A DNA stretch of 64,000 nt from Nocardioides iriomotensis (lineage in GTDB: Bacteria; Actinomycetota; Actinomycetes; Propionibacteriales; Nocardioidaceae), in NCBI RefSeq assembly GCF_004168035.1, contig NZ_SDPU01000021.1, positions 124,001 to 188,000 of the forward strand. Direction: 5' to 3'. Positions 10,361 to 18,020 of the stretch are shown in pieces. A program made the position numbers and the translations under genes. Position 1 is the stretch's first letter. Each line of letters begins with the position of its first letter. Below the pieces are notes generated by a model, which had not been told where the DNA came from, searched no databases, and saw nothing but the letters and a program-made list of their open reading frames with translations.

Positions 10361-10751
10361 CTCCTCCGGCGCTCCCGGCCGGTCCGGCCGTCGCGGGTGT
10401 CACGAGGTGGCGGAGGCCGGCCATCGAGGCCGCGACCGCCCGGGCGGCCGGCAGCCACTCCGGCCGGGAGAGCCGCTCGGAGAGGGCGCGGTGCCGGGCG
10501 GTGGCCCACAGGCACATCACCCAGGCGTGCTCGGCGGTGAACACCCGGCCGTCGTCCGCGACCACCGTGATGACCTGGAGGGTGCGGGCGTGGTCGAGGC
10601 CGGGGAACCGGTGCCGGGCCTCGGCCGACCCGGCCGGCACCAGGTCCAGCCGCACGAGCAGCGCCTGCCGGCCCAGCCAGTCCCGGAACCGCGAGCACAG
10701 CGGGCAGCCGGCGTCGTACAGCACCGTCAGGCCGGTGATGGGCGTGCTCAT
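10308..10751 (-). CDS. DUF393 (DCC-family) thiol-disulfide-like protein
   Basis: A 147-residue protein of the DCC/DUF393 family, a thioredoxin-like group of unsettled function. The diagnostic motif YDAGCPLC is at residues 12-19 with cysteines C15 and C18. A WLGRQ segment and the HAWVMCLW segment near 90 are also typical. No signal peptide is seen. The start overlaps the preceding membrane-protein gene by 4 bp (ATGA on the minus strand) and the end overlaps the TetR gene, so the three form one tightly coupled unit. The association of a DCC protein with a membrane protein suggests a redox or lipid role at the membrane; that is inference. Confidence 0.82.
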   Translation of the reverse strand: MSTPITGLTVLYDAGCPLCSRFRDWLGRQALLVRLDLVPAGSAEARHRFPGLDHARTLQVITVVADDGRVFTAEHAWVMCLWATARHRALSERLSRPEWLPAARAVAASMAGLRHLVTPATAGPAGSAGGGDYPVDCAGTCQPLPQG

Positions 10752-11179
10752 GCCTGCGGCTGCGGCGTGGGGCCGGTCGGGGGCGCCGGGAACACGTAGC
10801 CCTGGTGCGGGACCGGGGCGGAGCGCAGCGCCTCCATCCGGCTGCGCCGGCGGATCGCGTTGAACACGTAGACGTTGCAGAAGTGCACCAGGCCGAGCAC
10901 CAGCATCACGATGCCGACCTTGACGCTCAGCGTCTCGACCAGGCCGCGCAGGTCGGCCACCTCGGTGCCAACACGGAGGTAGAGCGTCACGAAGCCGATG
11001 TTCAGCAGGTAGAAGCCGACGACCAGCAGCTTGTTCACCGCGTCGGCGAGGTCGTCGTTGCCGGAGAAGACGTCCTCGAGGAACACCCGGCCGTTGCTGC
11101 TGAGCGTCTGGGCGACCCAGACGGTGAGCGGGACCGCGACGAGCAGGTACGTGAGGTAGGTCAGGACGGTCATGGTCAT
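10748..11179 (-). CDS. Small integral membrane protein, first gene of TetR operon
   Basis: A 143-residue protein of no recognised family. Three or so hydrophobic segments are visible: residues 5-25, about 48-70 and about 85-107 (VGIVMLVLGLVHFCNVYVFNAI), followed by a basic RRRSRME stretch and a proline-rich cytoplasmic tail with PHQGYVFPAPP. AGGAG stands 5 nt before the ATG at 11179. It is coupled to the DCC gene by a 4-bp overlap and is transcribed from a promoter bracketed by two TTGAACATGTTCAA operators. It may be the effector of the operon, but the sequence gives no function. Confidence 0.78.
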   Translation of the reverse strand: MTMTVLTYLTYLLVAVPLTVWVAQTLSSNGRVFLEDVFSGNDDLADAVNKLLVVGFYLLNIGFVTLYLRVGTEVADLRGLVETLSVKVGIVMLVLGLVHFCNVYVFNAIRRRSRMEALRSAPVPHQGYVFPAPPTGPTPQPQA

Positions 11180-11199
11180 CGGAGCTCCTGGGCGGTGGT

Positions 11200-11213
11200 T
11201 TGAACATGTTCAA
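11200..11213. promoter_or_regulatory. TTGAACATGTTCAA operator, proximal copy
   Basis: Perfect 14-bp palindrome 20 bp upstream of the first gene of the TetR operon. It is identical to the second copy at 11243-11256. Two exact copies of a 14-mer palindrome so close together are very unlikely by chance and fit cooperative repressor binding by the operon's own TetR protein. Confidence 0.75.
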
Positions 11214-11226
11214 CTCTTCACCCATG

Positions 11227-11256
11227 ACGGTAGCAGCAGTTCTTGAACATGTTCAA
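11227..11256 (-). promoter_or_regulatory. Putative promoter of the TetR operon
   Basis: Reading the minus strand, TTGAAC (11256-11251, inside the distal operator) and TACCGT (11232-11227) are 18 bp apart, a reasonable -35/-10 pair. Transcription would start near 11220, just before the proximal operator, so repressor bound at both palindromes would block polymerase. Confidence 0.5.
11243..11256. promoter_or_regulatory. TTGAACATGTTCAA operator, distal copy
   Basis: Second perfect copy of the 14-bp palindrome, centred 43 bp (about four helical turns) from the proximal copy, so both face the same side of the DNA. It overlaps the putative -35 element. Confidence 0.75.
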
Positions 11257-11280
11257 TAATGTCGCCTGGCGTACGGAGGG

Positions 11281-12138
11281 TCAGACGTGCGCGACGGAGA
11301 CGCCGTCGGGGAGGTACATCACCAGGGCGCAGTTGCGTTTGACGAGCTCGTCGCCGAGGGGGACGCCCGTGCGCTTGTCGATGCTGGTGCGCCAGATCTC
11401 GTTGCGGCGGAAGTGTCGCCCGTCGTGCTCGAGGAACTGCTCGTCCCGGGCCTCGACGCGGTACGACGTCGGCAGGGGAGCGTCGACCCGCAGGTCGCCC
11501 TCGAGGTAGCGGTCGCCGACGGTCACGTGCAGCGAGAAGGTCCGGTCGGTGTCGTTGCGGACGACGAGGTCGACGTAGTTGTAGACGATCGAGCAGCCGA
11601 CGCCCCACGGCAGCACCCGGCCGTTGTCGGGGAACGGGTCGAACGAGTGCTCCGACCGCTCGACGACGGTCAGCGGGGCGTGCAGGAACATCCAGTGCAG
11701 CAGGTTGGCCAGCTGGCAGATCCCGCCGCCCACCCCCGGCCGCGCGGACCCGTTGGACAGCCGCATGCCCTCGACGTACCCCTTGCGGCGGGTGCAGTTG
11801 CCGACCACGCGGTTGAACGAGAACGTCTCGCCCGGCCGGATGGCCAGCCCGTCGACGCGGGCCGCGGCGAGCCGGAGGTTGGTGACCTTGCCGTGCTGGA
11901 GGTCCATCTCCGTGCCGCCGAGGTCGCCGAGCTGGCGGAGCAGCAGCGACCGGTGCCGGCGGACCCGGTGCGGGAGCGGCTCGGAGCTCCGGTCGTGGGC
12001 GTACGACGTGCGCGAGAACGTCCAGGTCAGCCGCCGCCGGGCGCGGTGCACGAGCACCGCGACCGGGAACAGCCAGGGGTACCGCTCGGTGAGACGCGGC
12101 GGCGCGGTCACCCGGGCGGGTGGGACGAACGTGCTCAT
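11281..12138 (-). CDS. VanW-family protein
   Basis: A 285-residue protein with a VanW-like domain covering most of its length. Diagnostic segments are AIRPGETFSFNRVVGNCTRRKGY (about residues 98-121), GVGGGICQLANLLHWMFL near 136, VVERSEHSFDPFPD and VNDT-like YNYVDLVVRNDT. VanW proteins occur in some vancomycin-resistance clusters and widely outside them, with no established biochemical role, so no resistance is implied here. No signal peptide is evident. An RRARRRLTW stretch near residue 35 is basic. It stands alone, divergent from rpsP. Confidence 0.85.
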   Translation of the reverse strand: MSTFVPPARVTAPPRLTERYPWLFPVAVLVHRARRRLTWTFSRTSYAHDRSSEPLPHRVRRHRSLLLRQLGDLGGTEMDLQHGKVTNLRLAAARVDGLAIRPGETFSFNRVVGNCTRRKGYVEGMRLSNGSARPGVGGGICQLANLLHWMFLHAPLTVVERSEHSFDPFPDNGRVLPWGVGCSIVYNYVDLVVRNDTDRTFSLHVTVGDRYLEGDLRVDAPLPTSYRVEARDEQFLEHDGRHFRRNEIWRTSIDKRTGVPLGDELVKRNCALVMYLPDGVSVAHV

Positions 12139-12170
12139 CTGCTACCCCCTGACCCGCGCGGATCGTGCGA

Positions 12171-12201
12171 TTGGAGCTGCGCCCGGTGTCTCTGGCAGAA
12201 T
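12171..12201 (+). promoter_or_regulatory. Possible promoter of the rpsP operon
   Basis: TTGGAG (12171-12176) and CAGAAT (12196-12201) are separated by 19 bp, slightly long. They lie about 130 bp upstream of rpsP in a spacer with no gene. Confidence 0.35.
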
Positions 12202-12331
12202 ATCCGGCTGAGTCGTGCGCGCCCGGACCCTCTCACCCGGCCGCGTCGGCACCGCGCAGCACGCTCCGCCCGGCCCCACCGGTGCGCGAGGGTGCTCACC
12301 CCATCACGATCCTCAAGGAGACACCACACTC

Positions 12332-12871
12332 GTGGCCGTCAAGATTCGCCTGAAGCGCATGGGCAAGATCCGTGCGCCGTACTACCGCGTCGTCGTCGTC
12401 GACTCCCGCAAGAAGCGGGACGGTCGCGTCATCGAGGAGATCGGCAAGTACCACCCCAAGGAGGAGCCCTCGCTGATCGAGGTCACCTCCGAGCGGGCGC
12501 AGTACTGGCTGGGCGTGGGTGCCCAGCCGTCCGAGGCCGTCGAGGCGCTGCTCAAGGTCACCGGCGACTGGCAGAAGTTCAAGGGCCTGCCAGGCGCCGA
12601 GGGCTCCCTCAAGCTCGCCGAGGCGAAGCGCACCAAGGCCGACATCTTCAACGAGGCGCTCAAGGAGGCCGGCAGCGAGCCGTCCACCGAGGCCGTCACC
12701 AAGAAGGCGTCCAAGAAGGCCGAGAAGCCGGCCGCCGACGAGGCTCCGGCCGAGGCTCCCGCCGCCGAGGCGGGCGCCGGTGAGACGCCGGAGGCGGCCG
12801 CCGCCAGCGGCGACGCCGAGGGTGAGGCGCAGCCGGCCGAGGCCGCCGCCGCCGAGAAGACCGAGGCCTGA
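12332..12871 (+). CDS. rpsP: 30S ribosomal protein S16 with acidic Ala-rich tail
   Basis: The S16 core occupies residues 1-85 ([25 protein letters not shown] onwards is canonical). It is followed by an extension to residue 179 made almost only of Ala, Glu, Pro, Lys and Gly, which is typical of actinobacterial S16 and probably disordered. The GTG at 12332 follows AAGGAG. An in-frame start upstream would add 39 non-homologous residues. It heads the rpsP-khpA-rimM-trmD-rplS ribosome/tRNA maturation group. Confidence 0.95.
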   Translation: MAVKIRLKRMGKIRAPYYRVVVVDSRKKRDGRVIEEIGKYHPKEEPSLIEVTSERAQYWLGVGAQPSEAVEALLKVTGDWQKFKGLPGAEGSLKLAEAKRTKADIFNEALKEAGSEPSTEAVTKKASKKAEKPAADEAPAEAPAAEAGAGETPEAAAASGDAEGEAQPAEAAAAEKTEA

Positions 12872-12876
12872 GCCTC

Positions 12877-13122
12877 GTGCTCGCCGAAGCGCTCGAGCAC
12901 CTGGTCCGTGGCATCGTCCGGCACCCGGACGACGTGACGGTCCGCGACAAGCAGCTGCGTCGCGGCTCGATCCTCGAGGTGCGCGTGCACCCCGACGACA
13001 TGGGCAAGGTCATCGGCCGCCGGGGCCGCACCGCCGAGGCGCTGCGGTCCGTGATCGGTGCGCTCGCCGGCAAGGGCGGCGCGAAGATCGACTTCGTCGA
13101 CGTCGACCGCCGTCGCCGCTGA
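12877..13122 (+). CDS. khpA: KH-domain RNA-binding protein
   Basis: An 81-residue single KH domain protein of the KhpA/YlqC family. The GXXG RNA-binding loop is in GKVIGRRGRTAEALR near residue 48. KhpA partners with KhpB in other bacteria and affects RNA stability and cell division. GTG start, 5 bp after rpsP. The gene order rpsP-khpA-rimM-trmD is conserved in actinobacteria and Firmicutes. Confidence 0.92.
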   Translation: MLAEALEHLVRGIVRHPDDVTVRDKQLRRGSILEVRVHPDDMGKVIGRRGRTAEALRSVIGALAGKGGAKIDFVDVDRRRR

Positions 13123-13154
13123 GCGGCACCGGAGCGACACCGAGCAATGACAAC

Positions 13155-13190
13155 GGAGCGGGAGGCTGCCCTCGGGCGGCCTCCCGCTCC
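13155..13190 (+). terminator. Strong hairpin between khpA and rimM
   Basis: Arms GGAGCGGGAGG and CCTCCCGCTCC form an 11-bp perfect stem that extends inward with CTGCCC/GGGCGG. No T-run follows, so it may act as a partial attenuator separating the rpsP-khpA transcript from rimM-trmD. Confidence 0.55.
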
Positions 13191-13241
13191 GCGTCTGCCC
13201 ACCCAGCCTCACCCCTCCCGCGCCCGTCCCGAGGAGCACCG

Positions 13242-13799
13242 ATGAGCACCACGCAGGTCGTGGTCGGCCGGATCGGCAAGCCGCACGGCATCCGCGGCGA
13301 GCTGTCCGTCGAGCCGCGCACCGACGAGCCGGACCGCCGGTTCGCCGTCGGCGCGGTCCTCGCCACCGAGACCCCCCGCGGCAGTGCGCCGCACGGACCG
13401 GGTCGCCCCGCCGCGCTCACCGTCGAGGCGGTGCGCTGGCACCAGGACCGGCTCCTGGTCCGGTTCGAGGAGATCCCCGACCGCACCGCCGCCGAGGCCG
13501 CGCGCGGTCTCGTCCTCGCCGCCGACGTCCCGCTCGACGAGGCGCCCGAGGACCCCGAGGAGTTCTACGACCACCAGCTCGTCGGGCTGGCCGTCGAGAC
13601 CACCGAGGGCACGGCCGTCGGTGAGGTCGCGGCGATCCGGCACGGCGGCGGGCAGGACCTCGTCGTCGTGCGGACACCGGACCGGCAGGAGCTGCTCGTG
13701 CCGTTCGTGACCGCACTGGTGCCCACCGTCGACATCGCTGGTGGCCGCCTGGTCGTCGCCGACCGCCCCGGGCTCCTCACGCCGCTCGACGAGGAGTGA
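13242..13799 (+). CDS. rimM: Ribosome maturation factor RimM
   Basis: A 185-residue RimM, which binds S19 and assists 30S head maturation. The N-terminal domain begins VVVGRIGKPHGIRGELSVEP, the PRC-barrel-type C-terminal domain includes EFYDHQLVGLAVET and GGGQDLVVV, and the family-typical ELLVPFVTALVPTVD is near residue 150. The ATG at 13242 follows GAGGAG. Its stop is 3 bp from the trmD start. Confidence 0.95.
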   Translation: MSTTQVVVGRIGKPHGIRGELSVEPRTDEPDRRFAVGAVLATETPRGSAPHGPGRPAALTVEAVRWHQDRLLVRFEEIPDRTAAEAARGLVLAADVPLDEAPEDPEEFYDHQLVGLAVETTEGTAVGEVAAIRHGGGQDLVVVRTPDRQELLVPFVTALVPTVDIAGGRLVVADRPGLLTPLDEE

Positions 13800-13802
13800 G
13801 AA

Positions 13803-14972
13803 GTGCGGGTCGACGTCGTCACGATCTTCCCCGAGTACCTCGCGCCGCTGGGTCTCTCGCTGCCCGGCAAGGCCCGCGAGGCCGGGCTGCTCGACCTGCG
13901 GGTGCACGACCTCCGCGACTGGACGCACGACCGGCACCGCACGGTCGACGACACGCCGTACGGCGGCGGCGCCGGCATGGTGATGAAGCCCGAGCCGTGG
14001 GGGGAGGCGCTCGACGCGCTGACCGCCGAAGGCGACGCCCCGGTCGTGGTCGTGCCGACGCCCTCGGGGGAGCCGTTCTCCCAGGCGTTGGCCGCGGACC
14101 TGGCGAGCAAGCCGCGGCTGCTGTTCGCCTGCGGCCGCTACGAGGGCATCGACCAGCGTGTCGTCGACCACGCCCGCACCCGCTGGGACGTGCGGGAGGT
14201 GTCGATCGGCGACTACGTGCTCAACGGCGGCGAGGTCGCGGCCCTGGTGGTGACCGAGGCGGTGGTGCGGCTGCTGCCCGGGTTCATGGGCAACCCGGAG
14301 TCGCTCACCGAGGAGTCGCACGGCGCGGCCGGGCTGCTGGAGTACCCCGTCTACACCAAGCCGCCGTCGTGGCGGGACCTCGACGTCCCGGACGTGCTGT
14401 TCAGCGGCAACCACGCACGCATCGCGGCCTGGCGGCACGACCAGGCCGTCCGGCGTACCGCCGAGCGCCGGCCCGACCTGCTGCACCCGTCCGCCGTCGT
14501 CGACGACCTCGAGGTGCGCACCGTGCAGCCGTCCGACGCGGGTGAGCTGCTCACCCTGCAGCGGGCGTGCTGGGTGCAGGAGATGCACAGCAACCCGGGC
14601 GTGCTGATCGACGCGCTGACCGAGTCGTACGACGACGTGCGGACCTGGATCACCGAGGGCACCGTGCTCGTCGCGCGGGCGCAGGGCCGGCTGGTCGGCG
14701 CGGTGCGCGGCCGGCTGCACGGGACCGGCTGGGACATCGGCCGGCTGATGGTCGCCCCCGACCTGCAGGGGAGGGGCCTCGGCCGGATGCTGCTGGCCCG
14801 GATCGAGGCGCTGGCGCCGCCGGACGCGACGACGTACGAGCTGTTCACGGGAGCGGGCAGCACCCGCAACCAGCGGATCTACAAGAAGGCCGGCTACCGC
14901 TCCCACGGGGAGGTCCGCCCAGGGGTCGTCGGGATGAGCAAGCGGGTGCCGCGCTCGATTAGCGGTCGCTGA
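13803..14972 (+). CDS. trmD: tRNA (guanine37-N1)-methyltransferase fused to a GNAT acetyltransferase domain
   Basis: Residues 1-230 are a complete Trm[13 protein letters not shown] at the start, the SAM-binding knot segments [10 protein letters not shown] (110-119) and [11 protein letters not shown] (134-144), and the TKPPSW/GNHA region. Without a stop, residues 236-385 form a GNAT domain ([15 protein letters not shown], then the acetyl-CoA loop [15 protein letters not shown] near 317-331, then [14 protein letters not shown]). TrmD alone is usually about 230-250 residues. The junction is in the middle of a well-formed ORF with even codon usage, so this is a true fusion and not a missed stop. 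GTG start. The acetyltransferase substrate is unknown. Confidence 0.93.
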   Translation: MRVDVVTIFPEYLAPLGLSLPGKAREAGLLDLRVHDLRDWTHDRHRTVDDTPYGGGAGMVMKPEPWGEALDALTAEGDAPVVVVPTPSGEPFSQALAADLASKPRLLFACGRYEGIDQRVVDHARTRWDVREVSIGDYVLNGGEVAALVVTEAVVRLLPGFMGNPESLTEESHGAAGLLEYPVYTKPPSWRDLDVPDVLFSGNHARIAAWRHDQAVRRTAERRPDLLHPSAVVDDLEVRTVQPSDAGELLTLQRACWVQEMHSNPGVLIDALTESYDDVRTWITEGTVLVARAQGRLVGAVRGRLHGTGWDIGRLMVAPDLQGRGLGRMLLARIEALAPPDATTYELFTGAGSTRNQRIYKKAGYRSHGEVRPGVVGMSKRVPRSISGR

Positions 14973-14977
14973 CGCGG

Positions 14978-15147
14978 CTGTGGCAGACTGATCCGTCGAT
15001 CCGTGCGTCCCGACGGTCCGTGCCCACGAGGAACGGGAGTCGGCGGGCCTCCTGCCACAGGGGGTGTCCCGCGCGGCGCTCCACCGGATCGACACGAACT
15101 GACGATCCCGTTCCGTGGGTGACCTGTGGCGCCTACGAGGAGACATC
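14978..15147 (+). ncRNA. Structured leader of rplS, candidate autoregulatory element
   Basis: The 170 nt before rplS contain several complementary pairs. CTGTGGCAG (14978-14986) pairs with CTGCCACAG (15052-15060), CCGTCG (14993-14998) with CGACGG (15011-15016), and CCCACG-AG-GAACGGGA (15023-15038) with TCCCGTTC-CGTGGG (15106-15119, a 14-bp stem with a 2-nt bulge). GGATCG (15086-15091) can pair with CGATCC at 14997-15002 or 15103-15108, the latter competing with the long stem. CCTCCT (15048-15053) is complementary to the AGGAG before the rplS start. Mutually exclusive stems plus a possible anti-Shine-Dalgarno are the usual signs of a ribosomal-protein leader. Confidence 0.5.
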
Positions 15148-15510
15148 ATGACCAACGTCATCGACACGCTCGCCGCCTCGGTGAAGCGCGAGGACCTCCC
15201 CGAGTTCCGCGCCGGCGACACCCTCAAGGTCCACGTCAAGGTCGTCGAGGGCAACCGCTCCCGCGTCCAGGTCTTCCAGGGCGTCTGCATCCGCGTCCAG
15301 GGCTCCGGCGTCGGCCGCACCTTCACCGTCCGCAAGGTCTCCTTCGGCGTCGGTGTCGAGCGGACCTTCCCGCTCCACTCGCCGATCTTCGACAAGATCG
15401 AGGTCGTGACCCGCGGTGACGTGCGCCGGGCCAAGCTGTACTACCTCCGCAACCTGCGCGGCAAGGCCGCCAAGATCAAGGAGAAGCGCGAGGCGACCCC
15501 GGCCAGCTGA
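15148..15510 (+). CDS. rplS: 50S ribosomal protein L19
   Basis: A 120-residue L19 with typical core segments [40 protein letters not shown] and [19 protein letters not shown]. The ATG at 15148 has GAGGAG upstream. A GTG-initiated 11-residue extension was not chosen. It follows trmD after a 175-bp spacer whose folding potential suggests leader-based control. Confidence 0.96.
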   Translation: MTNVIDTLAASVKREDLPEFRAGDTLKVHVKVVEGNRSRVQVFQGVCIRVQGSGVGRTFTVRKVSFGVGVERTFPLHSPIFDKIEVVTRGDVRRAKLYYLRNLRGKAAKIKEKREATPAS

Positions 15511-15521
15511 GCCTGCTGACC

Positions 15522-15527
15522 TAGGCT
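15522..15527 (+). promoter_or_regulatory. TAGGCT -10 box of a leaderless lepB transcript
   Basis: TAGGCT ends 6 nt before the lepB GTG, the spacing seen at several other genes in this window that lack a Shine-Dalgarno sequence. Confidence 0.45.
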
Positions 15528-15533
15528 CGCTGC

Positions 15534-16310
15534 GTGACGGACCAGCAGCGACACGAGGACCGCGGCCCCGCCGGTACGTCGGACACCGACGACACCGAGC
15601 AGGAGCCGCGGTCTTCTGCGTCTCCCTCCCCGACGGACCGCACCCGGAGGCACGCCCAGGCACGCGCCAGCCTGCCGCTGTGGCAGGAGTCCCTGCTGCT
15701 GCTCGCGGTCGCACTGGTCCTGGCGATCGTCATCAAGGCCCTGTTCATGCAGGCCTTCTACATCCCGTCGGGCTCGATGAACGACACGCTCGTCCTCAAC
15801 GACCGGATCCTCGTGCAGAAGGTGTCCTACTGGGGCGACGGCGAGCCGCAGCGCGGTGACATCGTGGTGTTCGCCGACCCGGGCGGCTGGCTCGACGCGG
15901 CCGCGGGCGAGTCGTCCAACCCGGTCGCGAAGGCGCTGGAGCTGTTCGGCCTCTACCCGACGGGCGGCCACCTCGTGAAGCGGGTCATCGGTGTCGGCGG
16001 CGACCGGGTGAAGTGCTGCGACAAGCGCGGCCGGATCACCGTCAACGGCGTCCCGCTGAACGAGGGCGCCTACCTCGCGCCCGGCCAGCAGCCCTCGATG
16101 ATCGACTTCGACGTGAAGGTCGAGGAGGGCTACCTCTGGGTGCAGGGCGACAACCGGTCGAACTCCGCGGACTCCCGCGTCCACCTCGGCGACCCGGGCG
16201 GGGGTCAGGTCCCGGTCGACGACGTGGTCGGCAAGGTGTTCGCCGTCGTCTGGCCGCTGGGCCACGCCAAGCTCCTGCAGCGACCGGCGACCTTCGAGTC
16301 GGTCGACTGA
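15534..16310 (+). CDS. lepB: Signal peptidase I
   Basis: A 258-residue type I signal peptidase that cleaves Sec/Tat signal peptides outside the membrane. An acidic/polar N-terminal tail (1-45) precedes one membrane segment (about 52-72). Then come the catalytic serine in FYIPSGSMNDTL (S81), the general-base lysine in GGHLVKRVIGVGGD (about 148) and the C-terminal box WVQGDNRSNSADSRVHL. GTG start, no Shine-Dalgarno, probably leaderless. Placement after rplS and before rnhB is a conserved actinobacterial order. Confidence 0.95.
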   Translation: MTDQQRHEDRGPAGTSDTDDTEQEPRSSASPSPTDRTRRHAQARASLPLWQESLLLLAVALVLAIVIKALFMQAFYIPSGSMNDTLVLNDRILVQKVSYWGDGEPQRGDIVVFADPGGWLDAAAGESSNPVAKALELFGLYPTGGHLVKRVIGVGGDRVKCCDKRGRITVNGVPLNEGAYLAPGQQPSMIDFDVKVEEGYLWVQGDNRSNSADSRVHLGDPGGGQVPVDDVVGKVFAVVWPLGHAKLLQRPATFESVD

Positions 16311-16346
16311 CCCGTTGCCCGGCCCGAGTGTCACGATGGTGACGAG

Positions 16347-17096
16347 ATGAGTGCGCTGCCCCGAGGACTGACGATCCGCCGCGACGCCGGCCTGTACGGC
16401 TACGAGCGGGCGCTCCGCCGGGCCGGCCTCGAGCCGATCGCGGGTGTCGACGAGGCCGGGCGCGGCGCGTGCGCCGGTCCGCTGGTCGCGGCGGCCGCGA
16501 TCCTGCCCGACGGCAAGCGCGGCCAGGTGCCGGGCCTCGCCGACTCCAAGCTGCTCACCGCCAAGGCACGCGAGCGCTGCTACGACGAGGTGCTCGCGCG
16601 GGCGCTCGCCTGGTCGGTGGTGGTCGTCGAGCACGACGAGTGCGACCGGCTCGGGATGCACGTCGCGAACGTCGAGGCGTTGCGACGCTCCCTCGCCCGG
16701 CTCGACGTGCGTCCGTCGTACGTGCTGACCGACGGGTTCCCGGTCGACGGCCTGGAGGTGCCCGGCCTGGCCGTGTGGAAGGGCGACCGGGTCGCCGCCT
16801 GCATCGCCGCCGCCTCGGTCATCGCCAAGGTCACGCGCGACCGGATCATGGCGGGCATGGACGCGCGCTACCCGGCGTACGACTTCAAGACGCACAAGGG
16901 CTACATCACCGCCACGCACACCGCCGCCCTGGAGACGCACGGGCCGTGCGACATCCACCGCCGCCGGTTCGTCAACGTGCGGCGCGCCGCGTACATCGCC
17001 GCCGGAGAGCCGGTGCCGGACGATCTGGCCATGGTCGGTAACAATGACGCTGAGTCCACGGCTGTGGAGCTCGAACACGTGGAGGTGGGCCGATGA
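16347..17096 (+). CDS. rnhB: Ribonuclease HII
   Basis: A 249-residue RNase HII, removing ribonucleotides from RNA/DNA hybrids. The active-site motif GVDEAGRGACAGP is at residues 33-45 (D35, E36), the third aspartate lies in VLTDGFPVDG near 127 and the fourth in SVIAKVTRDR near 159. The C terminus contains the family ending HKGYITATHTAALETHGPCDIHRRRFVNV plus about 30 extra residues. It overlaps the next gene by 4 bp. Confidence 0.95.
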   Translation: MSALPRGLTIRRDAGLYGYERALRRAGLEPIAGVDEAGRGACAGPLVAAAAILPDGKRGQVPGLADSKLLTAKARERCYDEVLARALAWSVVVVEHDECDRLGMHVANVEALRRSLARLDVRPSYVLTDGFPVDGLEVPGLAVWKGDRVAACIAAASVIAKVTRDRIMAGMDARYPAYDFKTHKGYITATHTAALETHGPCDIHRRRFVNVRRAAYIAAGEPVPDDLAMVGNNDAESTAVELEHVEVGR

Positions 17097-17401
17097 GCGC
17101 GGAGGATCTCGAGAAGTACGAGACCGAGATGGAGCTCCACCTCTACCGCGAGTACCGCGACGTGGTGGCGATCTTCAAGTACGTCGTGGAGACCGACCGG
17201 CGCTTCTACCTCTGCAACCAGGTCGACGTGAAGGCGCGCACCGAGGCGGGTGACGTGTTCTTCGAGGTGTCGATGACCGACGCCTGGGTGTGGGACATGT
17301 ACCGGCCAGCCCGGTTCGCCAAGAACGTCAAGGTGCTGACCTTCAAGGACGTCAACGTCGAGGAGCTGTCCCCGGCGGACATCGAGCTGCCGAAGAACTA
17401 G
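17093..17401 (+). CDS. DUF2469 protein
   Basis: A 102-residue acidic soluble protein of the DUF2469 family, found almost only in actinobacteria and nearly always right after rnhB. The sequence EDLEKYETEMELHLYREYRDV and YRPARFAKNVKVLTFKDVNVEEL are the conserved parts. Function unknown. The ATGA overlap with rnhB indicates co-translation. Confidence 0.92.
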   Translation: MSAEDLEKYETEMELHLYREYRDVVAIFKYVVETDRRFYLCNQVDVKARTEAGDVFFEVSMTDAWVWDMYRPARFAKNVKVLTFKDVNVEELSPADIELPKN

Positions 17402-17415
17402 GCAAGCCGTTCGCT

Positions 17416-17510
17416 GGTCCGAGCGGTTTGGGTAAAAACGGACACAAGGCCGCATCCCGTCGCTAGCCTTCTCGCGAGGAGATTCATCGAATCGGTCTCG
17501 GTCCGAGCGG
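17416..17510. repeat. 11-bp direct repeat GGTCCGAGCGG upstream of the tad-like pair
   Basis: GGTCCGAGCGG occurs at 17416-17426 and again at 17500-17510, bracketing most of the spacer between the DUF2469 gene and the low-GC tadE-like gene. It could be a regulatory repeat or the trace of an insertion boundary. Confidence 0.4.
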
Positions 17511-18020
17511 ATGCGGAGAGTGAGGGGACCCGTGGCGGTTCTGCGACGGCGCGATGACGGCGGAGCGACAGCGGTCGAGTTCGCCCTCGTCATGCTGCCG
17601 CTGATCTATCTCGTGTTCGGCATCATCCAGTACGGGCTGTACTTCTACGCGATGCAGTCAGGCACCAGTGCAGCCAGCGGCGCCGTCCGGGAGTTGACGG
17701 TCGGCGATTGCCAGGACAACTCGACTCTGAGGGCGTACATCCACAAGCGGCTGGGGCCCGCCTCAACCACCTCTGCCGCGGGGTTGACTTTCTTCAAGGA
17801 GGACGGCTCGACGACGGCGACCGGCCCCGTGTACTACAACTCGTCGAACTCAGAGGTGTCGGCTCCCGGCAATGTTGGTGGGAGAGTCGCACTCACGGTC
17901 AAGTTCCAGGCAATCAACCTGCATTTCCCATTCATTCCGGTGCCGAATGATGGCGAGGTTGTTCGCACGAGCTTTGGGCGAATCGAAAACACCGTGCCGA
18001 CCGGAGGCGGCTGCACATGA
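17511..18020 (+). CDS. TadE-like pilus assembly/pseudopilin-type membrane protein
   Basis: A 169-residue TadE-family protein. DDGGATAVEFALVMLPLIYLVFGIIQYGLYF is the classic TadE segment, with the conserved glutamate before the membrane helix, followed by an extracytoplasmic domain of about 115 residues with two cysteines. TadE proteins are minor pseudopilins or cell-surface partners of Flp/Tad pili. ATG at 17511 lacks a ribosome site, while GTG at 17532 follows GAGGGG and may be the real start (162 residues). It overlaps the next gene by 4 bp. GC content falls clearly from about the middle of this gene. No tadA/B/C genes are nearby. Confidence 0.82.
   Translation: MRRVRGPVAVLRRRDDGGATAVEFALVMLPLIYLVFGIIQYGLYFYAMQSGTSAASGAVRELTVGDCQDNSTLRAYIHKRLGPASTTSAAGLTFFKEDGSTTATGPVYYNSSNSEVSAPGNVGGRVALTVKFQAINLHFPFIPVPNDGEVVRTSFGRIENTVPTGGGCT

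Noticed and set aside
11200-11256. TTGAACATGTTCAA as LexA (SOS) boxes
   Set aside because: The actinobacterial LexA site has GAAC-N4-GTTC. Here the spacing is N2, and the operon carries its own TetR gene.
11281-12138. VanW-like gene as evidence of a vancomycin-resistance cluster
   Set aside because: No vanHAX, vanR/S or vanY-like gene is nearby. Isolated VanW-domain proteins are common and not linked to resistance.
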